Made by a program: the position numbers and the translations under genes
The notes under the pieces: generated by a model
What the model saw: only the letters and a program-made list of their open reading frames with translations
Database searches by the model: none
What the model was told of the DNA's origin: nothing
Part shown: positions 59,397 through 64,000 of the stretch, piece after piece
How positions within the stretch are numbered: the first letter of the stretch is position 1
How the letters are laid out: every line of letters begins with the position of its first letter
Origin: Sanguibacter gelidistatuariae
GTDB lineage: Bacteria > Actinomycetota > Actinomycetes > Actinomycetales > Cellulomonadaceae
NCBI RefSeq assembly: GCF_900096585.1
Contig: NZ_FMYH01000010.1
Coordinates: 53,505-117,504 of the forward strand
Length of the DNA: 64,000 nt
Reading direction: 5' to 3'

Positions 59397-60905
59397 TCAG
59401 AAGCCCTGCGCCAGGCGGTAGTACGCCTGGTTCCAGCGCAGCTCCTGGGCGAACTGGCGCGCCTCGGTCTTCTCGTCGATCGTGACGAGCTCGGTGCGAG
59501 CCATGTCGGAGAAGTCCTGGAAGGCCTCCAGGCCCACGGCGGTGCTCATGACCGTGTGGTGCGCGGCGCCGGCCAGCAGCCAGGCCTCGGCCGACGTCGC
59601 GAAGTTCGGCTGCGGCTTCCACACGGCGCGGGCCACGGGCAGGTTGGGCAGCTCGTGGGCCGGCTCGATGACGTCGACGACGTTCACCGTGAGGCGGAAG
59701 CGCTCGCGCATGTCAGACATCGCCACGACGACGGCGGGGCCGGCGTCGGTGTTGAAGACGAGGCGGACGGGGTCTTCCTTGCCGCCGATACCCAGCTCGT
59801 GGATCTCCAGGCTCGGCCTGGAGGTGGTCAGCGTCGGGCAGACCTCGAGCATGTGCGCACCGAGGATCTTCTCATCGCCGGGGGTGAGGTCGTAGGTGTA
59901 GTCCTCCATCAGGGAGGCGCCACCGGGGAGGCCGAAGCCCATGACCTTGGCGACGCGCACGAGGACAGCGGTCTTCCAGTCGCCCTCGGCACCGAAGCCG
60001 TAGCCTTCGGCCATCAGGCGCTGCACGGCGAGCCCGGGGAGCTGGCGTAGGTCGCCCAGGTCCTCGAAGTTCGTCGTGAACGCCCCGAAGTCGCCGGACT
60101 CCAGGAAGGAGCGCAGACCGGCCTCCTGGCGTGCGCCGTAACGCAGCGACTCGTGGCGGGCGCCGCCCTTGCGCAGCTCGGGGGCGACGTCGTAGAGCTC
60201 TTCGTACTCGGCGACGAGCGCGTCGATGACGGACTCGTCGACCGCGTCGACCGCGGCGACGAGGTCGTTGACGCCCCACGTGTTGACCGAGACGCCGAGG
60301 CTGATCTCGGCCTCGGTCTTGTCGCCCTCGGTGACAGCGACGTTGCGCATGTTGTCGCCGAAGCGGGCCACGCGGAGGTTGCGCACGGCGTCGAAGCCGG
60401 CCGCGGCGCGGGTCCAGGTCGCGATCTTTCCGATCACGGCCGGGTTGGACACGTGCCCGACGACGGTCTTGCGCGGCACGCCCATGCGCGTCTGGATGTA
60501 CCCGAACTCACGGTCCCCGTGGGCGGCCTGGTTGAGGTTCATGAAGTCCATGTTGATGTCTGCCCAGGGCAGCTCGACGTTGGCCTGCGTGTGCAGGTGC
60601 AACAGCGGGGTGTCGAGGGCGTCGAGGCCGCGGATCCACATCTTCGCCGGGGAGAACGTGTGCATCCAGGCGATGAGGCCGATGCAGTTCTCGTCAGCGT
60701 TCGCGGCCAGGGCCAGCGCCTTGATCGAGTCTGAGTCCTTGAGGACGGGCTTCCACACGATCTTGATGGGCACCTCGCCCGCGGCGTCGATCGCGTCGGC
60801 GATCGTCTGCGACTGCGCGGCGACCTGGAGGAGCGTCTCCTCGCCGTAGAGGCCCTGAGATCCGGTGAGGAACCAGATCTCTTTTCCTTCGAAGGGGTTC
60901 TTCAT
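59397..60905 (-). CDS. araA: L-arabinose isomerase
   Basis: 502-aa isomerase converting L-arabinose to L-ribulose. Full length for the family. Visible blocks: [51 protein letters not shown] (first metal Glu), [11 protein letters not shown] (second Glu), [10 protein letters not shown] (His) and [12 protein letters not shown] (His). AAGGA precedes ATG. Last gene of araBDA, 117 bp after araD. Confidence 0.97.
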   Translation of the reverse strand: MKNPFEGKEIWFLTGSQGLYGEETLLQVAAQSQTIADAIDAAGEVPIKIVWKPVLKDSDSIKALALAANADENCIGLIAWMHTFSPAKMWIRGLDALDTPLLHLHTQANVELPWADINMDFMNLNQAAHGDREFGYIQTRMGVPRKTVVGHVSNPAVIGKIATWTRAAAGFDAVRNLRVARFGDNMRNVAVTEGDKTEAEISLGVSVNTWGVNDLVAAVDAVDESVIDALVAEYEELYDVAPELRKGGARHESLRYGARQEAGLRSFLESGDFGAFTTNFEDLGDLRQLPGLAVQRLMAEGYGFGAEGDWKTAVLVRVAKVMGFGLPGGASLMEDYTYDLTPGDEKILGAHMLEVCPTLTTSRPSLEIHELGIGGKEDPVRLVFNTDAGPAVVVAMSDMRERFRLTVNVVDVIEPAHELPNLPVARAVWKPQPNFATSAEAWLLAGAAHHTVMSTAVGLEAFQDFSDMARTELVTIDEKTEARQFAQELRWNQAYYRLAQGF

Positions 60906-61022
60906 GGTGTGTCCTTAGGTGGCTGCTGGGGCCGCAGAGCCCAGTGGGCCCTGCGGGTAGGACGAATGCTGGTGCTACGGCGAGCCGGCCGCGAAAGCCG
61001 GGCTCCGGCGTCGGGCAGGTGG

Positions 61023-61715
61023 CTACTTGCCGTAGACGTTCTGGTATCGGTCGTAGAGCGAGTCGATCTGCTCCTGCGGGATACGCAGGGGTTCCCCGAG
61101 CTGACGGGAGATGTGCACGGTGCGTGCGACCTCCTCGACCATGACGGCCGCCTTCACGGCGGACTTGGCGTCCTTGCCGATCGTGAACGGGCCATGGTTG
61201 CGCATGAGGACCGCGGGAGACCGGCTCGTCGACAGGGTGTCGACGATGCCCTTGCCGATCGAGTCGTCGCCGATCAGCGCGAAGGGCCCCACGGGCACGT
61301 CGCCGCCGAACTCGTCGGCCATCATCGTCAGGACGCACGGGACCGGCTCGGCCCGCGCGGCCCAGGCGGTCGCGTAGGTGGAGTGCGTGTGCACGACGCC
61401 GCCCACGTGGTCCATGTTCCGGTAGACGTAGGCGTGCGCCGCAGTGTCCGAGGACGGGTTGCGGGTGCCGTCGACGAGGTTGCCGTCCAGGTCGCAGACG
61501 ACCATGGACTCCGCGGTGAGCTCGTCGTAGGTCACGCCCGAGGGCTTGATCACGAAGAGGTCCGCGGACTTCAGGCGCTGGGAGACGTTGCCCGCGGTCC
61601 ACACGACGAGCTCCCACCGGGGCAGCTCGGCGTGCAGGGCTGATACGACCTCGCGGACCTGGGCGACCTCGGCCTGAACATCGGCGGAGTAGGTCGAGAG
61701 ACCGGCGGCGGTCAT
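61023..61715 (-). CDS. araD: L-ribulose-5-phosphate 4-epimerase
   Basis: 230-aa class II aldolase-fold zinc enzyme giving D-xylulose-5-phosphate for the pentose phosphate pathway. Metal His pair in GVVHTHSTYATAW; VWTAGNVSQRL and FVIKPSGVTYDEL at the N-terminus; AVLMRNHGPFTIG holds the third His. ATG overlaps the araB stop as ATGA. Confidence 0.96.
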   Translation of the reverse strand: MTAAGLSTYSADVQAEVAQVREVVSALHAELPRWELVVWTAGNVSQRLKSADLFVIKPSGVTYDELTAESMVVCDLDGNLVDGTRNPSSDTAAHAYVYRNMDHVGGVVHTHSTYATAWAARAEPVPCVLTMMADEFGGDVPVGPFALIGDDSIGKGIVDTLSTSRSPAVLMRNHGPFTIGKDAKSAVKAAVMVEEVARTVHISRQLGEPLRIPQEQIDSLYDRYQNVYGK

Positions 61716-63421
61716 GCCTGGGTCCCGGTCTTGACCTCGCGGCGGATGCCCTTGAGGCGGTGCATGACCTCGTTGGCCCCGCGGCCGAAGTAGTCGTGCA
61801 GGAGCGTGTACTCGGCGAAGAGCGCGTCGTAGCGGACGGCGTTCTCCTCGATCGGGGTGTACGCGGCGACGGTGCGCTTGCCCATGACCTTCGCGGCCTC
61901 GCGGACGTCAGCGTAGGCACCCGCGGCGACCGCGGCGTGGATCGCGGACCCCAGGGCGGGGCCCTGGTCCGAGGCGATCGTGGAGAGGGAGAGCCGGGTG
62001 ACGTCCGCGTAGATCTGCATGAGCAGCTTGTTCTTGAGCAGCCCACCGGCCACGACAAGCTCGGTCACCGGGACGCCGGAGGCGTTGAACGCCTCGACGA
62101 TCGTGCGGGTTCCGAAGGCGGTCGCCTCCAGGAGCGCCCGGTAGGTGTCCTCCGGCTTGGTCGCGAGCGTCTGCCCGACGACGATCCCGGACAGCTCGTG
62201 GTCGACGAGGACGGAACGGTTGCCGGAGTGCCAGTCGAGGGCGACGAGGCCGTGCTCGCCGATCTGCTGCGCGCTCGCCAGGTCCGTCAGGTGCTGGTGG
62301 ACGGACTTGCCGGCCGCTGCCGCGGCGTCGACGTAGGCGGGCGGCACGGAGGAGTTCACGAACCAGCCGAAGATGTCGCCCACACCGGACTGGCCGGCCT
62401 CGTAGCCCCACAGGCCCTCGACGATGCCGCCGTCGACGACGCCGCACATCCCGGGGACCTCGTGCAGCGCTTCGCCGTTCATCACGTGACACGTCGAGGT
62501 GCCCATGATCGCGGTCATCTGACCGGGCTCGACCGCGTTGGCGGCCGGGGCGGTCACGTGTGCGTCGACGTTGCCGACTGCGACGGCGATGCCCTCGGGC
62601 AGCCCGGTCCAGGCGGCGGCCTCGGCGGTCAGGTGACCGGCGACGGCACCGAGCTGGCCGATCTCGTGGTCGACCTTGTCCTCGACGAAGGAGGCGAAGT
62701 CGGGGTTGAGCGCACCGAGGAAGTCGGCCGAGGGGTACTCGCCGTCCTGGTAGATGCCCTTGTAGCCGGCCGTGCAGGCGTTGCGCACGTAGGCGCCGCC
62801 GAGCTGCCAGACGATCCAGTCGGCTGCTTCGACCCAGTGGTCGATGCGGTCGTAGACCTCGCGGTCTTCCTCAAGGATCTGCAGGCCCTTGGCAAACTCC
62901 CACTCGGAGGAGATCAGGCCGCCGTAGCGGCTGATCCACTTCTCGCCCCGAGAGTGCGCGAGCTCGTTGATCCGGTCCGCCTGGCCCTGGGCGGCATGGT
63001 GCTTCCACAGCTTGACGTAGGCGTGCGGGCGGTCGCCGAAGCCGTCGAGCTCGCACAACGGCGTGCCGTCCGTCGTCGTCGGCACCATGGTGCAGGCGGT
63101 GAAGTCAGTGGCGATGCCGATGATGTCACTGGCGTCGATGCCGTGCTCGGCCACTGCCTGCGCGATCGCGGCGGGCACGGCGATCTTGAGCACGTCGACA
63201 TAGTCGGCCGGTACCTGCAGGGCCCACTCGGGCGCGAGCGGGACGGGCACCCCGGTGACCGAGGCGGGTCCGGCGGTCAGGACGTGGTCCATGACGGCGT
63301 GGGGGTACTCGTGCACCCCCGCGGCGAGCTCGGCGCCGTCGTGCACGCGCACGATCACGGCACGGCCGGAGAGTGTTCCATAGTCGACGCCGACGACGAG
63401 GGCGCGCTGCGGGTCAGTCAT
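61712..63421 (-). CDS. araB: L-ribulokinase
   Basis: 569-aa FGGY sugar kinase phosphorylating L-ribulose. ALVVGVDYGTLSGRAVIV at the N-terminus, GIATDFTACTMVPT, GTSTCHVM and ELVVAGGLLKNKLLMQIYAD (family signature) are present. Start uncertain: ATG 63421 has GGGG six bases upstream; ATG 63433 has AGGA ten bases upstream. First gene of araBDA. Confidence 0.95.
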   Translation of the reverse strand: MTDPQRALVVGVDYGTLSGRAVIVRVHDGAELAAGVHEYPHAVMDHVLTAGPASVTGVPVPLAPEWALQVPADYVDVLKIAVPAAIAQAVAEHGIDASDIIGIATDFTACTMVPTTTDGTPLCELDGFGDRPHAYVKLWKHHAAQGQADRINELAHSRGEKWISRYGGLISSEWEFAKGLQILEEDREVYDRIDHWVEAADWIVWQLGGAYVRNACTAGYKGIYQDGEYPSADFLGALNPDFASFVEDKVDHEIGQLGAVAGHLTAEAAAWTGLPEGIAVAVGNVDAHVTAPAANAVEPGQMTAIMGTSTCHVMNGEALHEVPGMCGVVDGGIVEGLWGYEAGQSGVGDIFGWFVNSSVPPAYVDAAAAAGKSVHQHLTDLASAQQIGEHGLVALDWHSGNRSVLVDHELSGIVVGQTLATKPEDTYRALLEATAFGTRTIVEAFNASGVPVTELVVAGGLLKNKLLMQIYADVTRLSLSTIASDQGPALGSAIHAAVAAGAYADVREAAKVMGKRTVAAYTPIEENAVRYDALFAEYTLLHDYFGRGANEVMHRLKGIRREVKTGTQA

Positions 63422-63561
63422 TCGAAGCCCCATTGCTACTAGGTCCTGCTGGTGAAGGTGGACTGCCATGCCTCATGGTCGGTGACCGCCGGCGTGATCG
63501 CCCGGCATGGAGGTCATCGCGCCCGCCGAGCTTGGGCGGCGGCGGGCGCGACAACACCCAA

Positions 63562-63575
63562 TGTTAACGTTCACA
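63562..63575. promoter_or_regulatory. putative araBDA operator
   Basis: TGTTAACGTTCACA, a CG-adjacent near-palindrome (arms 6 of 7) upstream of araB in an AT-richer patch. The motif is LacI/GntR-like but does not match operators A-D of the arabinan locus nor those of the galactoside operon. Confidence 0.5.
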
Positions 63576-63680
63576 ATCCGGAACGGCAACCCCCTCGTCA
63601 ACCCGAACGACCGCCCGTCATCACGCCCCCGGTTCCCCACCGGTGAGTGCTGGGGCGGCCGGCGGGGTTTTGGGTACGAC

Positions 63681-63710
63681 GAAAGCCCACCCCCGAGGGG
63701 GTGGGCTTTC
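63681..63710 (-). terminator. terminator of the rRNA operon
   Basis: GAAAGCCCACCCCC / GGGGGTGGGCTTTC, 14-bp stem with a minimal loop, 12 bp beyond the 5S gene; strong intrinsic terminator. Confidence 0.9.
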
Positions 63711-63721
63711 GTTGAATGGTT

Positions 63722-63838
63722 GTCCGGCAGCGACCTACTCTCCCACACAGTCTCCCGTGCAGTACCATCGGCGCAGTGGGGCTTAGCTTCCGGGTTCGGA
63801 ATGGGACCGGGCGTTTCCCCCACGCTATGACTGCCGTA
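63722..63838 (-). rRNA. rrf: 5S ribosomal RNA
   Basis: Complement reads TTACGGCAGTCATAGCG at the 5' end, CCCGGTCCCATTCCGAACCC in the middle and GGGAGAGTAGGTCGCTGCCG at the 3' end, all typical of actinobacterial 5S; ~117 nt. End points are approximate by a few bases. The spacer to 23S is ~90 bp. Confidence 0.95.
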
Positions 63839-63929
63839 ACTCTATTAGGTTATACAGACCGGATAAGACACGGCCGTACCCTAAGAACCGCACAGTGGAC
63901 GCGTAGCACACAAAATTTGAGTGTTATCA

Positions 63930-64000
63930 AGTTATCGGCTTATTAGTACCGGTCAGCTCCGAAGGTCTTTCGTCCCTTCTTCCACATCCGGCCTATCTAC
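63930..64000 (-). rRNA. rrl: 23S ribosomal RNA, 3' end (partial)
   Basis: Complement contains GTAGATAGGCCGGATGTGGA and CTGACCGGTACTAATAAGCC, the conserved last helix of 23S rRNA. The gene continues off the right edge; the exact 3' end is approximate. Confidence 0.93.

Overview
The window is high-GC actinobacterial DNA. The evidence is nearly uniform high GC, GTG/ATG starts with ATGA or GTGA gene overlaps, many apparently leaderless promoters, a menaquinone respiratory chain, the actinobacterial micro-protein bS22 beside an excisionase-type HTH gene, and Rex, DUF222-HNH and ESX-like proteins. Together with the arabinan/galactoside sugar genes this suggests a soil or plant-polymer-degrading member of the Micrococcales (Cellulomonas/Sanguibacter-like). 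That rank is an inference. No prophage, IS transposase, CRISPR array or tRNA gene was found. The right edge runs into an rRNA operon on the minus strand (3' end of 23S, then 5S).

Region 1 (1-18.3 kb) is a respiratory island. A minus-strand operon carries a geranylgeranyl-reductase-type flavoprotein (menaquinone reductase-like) followed by nuoA-B-C-D, the last cut by the left edge. A Rex-type operator precedes it. Around it lie almost all the menaquinone genes: menG, menF, menD, menC, menB, menE and menA. Interspersed are an HtrA-type protease, two ESX-like genes, two lipoproteins (one DUF3048) and a small membrane protein.

Region 2 (18.3-28.9 kb) holds two small membrane proteins read from overlapping divergent promoters and the cytochrome c maturation operon (TlpA/ResA thioredoxin, CcdA, ResB, CcsB). 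It continues with a histidine phosphatase, a MarR regulator beside a YceI gene, glutaredoxin plus the NADH sensor Rex, a HAD phosphatase, a monooxygenase-like protein and an aquaglyceroporin.

Region 3 (29-37.9 kb) is an arabinan locus: a secreted GH43, a GH51 arabinofuranosidase, and divergently an ABC importer, a cytoplasmic GH43 and a DUF624 membrane protein. Three LacI-type operator copies lie in the divergent gap, and a fourth overlaps the start of a LacI gene at 46.4-47.5 kb. Region 4 (37.9-46.2 kb) is accessory: an XRE regulator with a second methionine aminopeptidase, an RNA-repair pair (Hen1 and Pnkp) with a frameshifted companion gene, a 6 x 23-bp tandem repeat and a DUF222-HNH gene.

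Region 5 (46.4-59.4 kb) has bS22, a BldC-like HTH, AcuC, an alpha-galactosidase/ABC importer operon with its own LacI regulator and two operators, and a TrkH/TrkA potassium system. Region 6 (59.4-63.5 kb) is araB-araD-araA, which takes the arabinose released by region 3 to xylulose-5-phosphate. It is preceded by a different operator. Long, nearly perfect inverted repeats occur between genes at 7.5, 19.3, 25.9 and 55.2 kb, and the first two share a core sequence. They are the least explained structures here.
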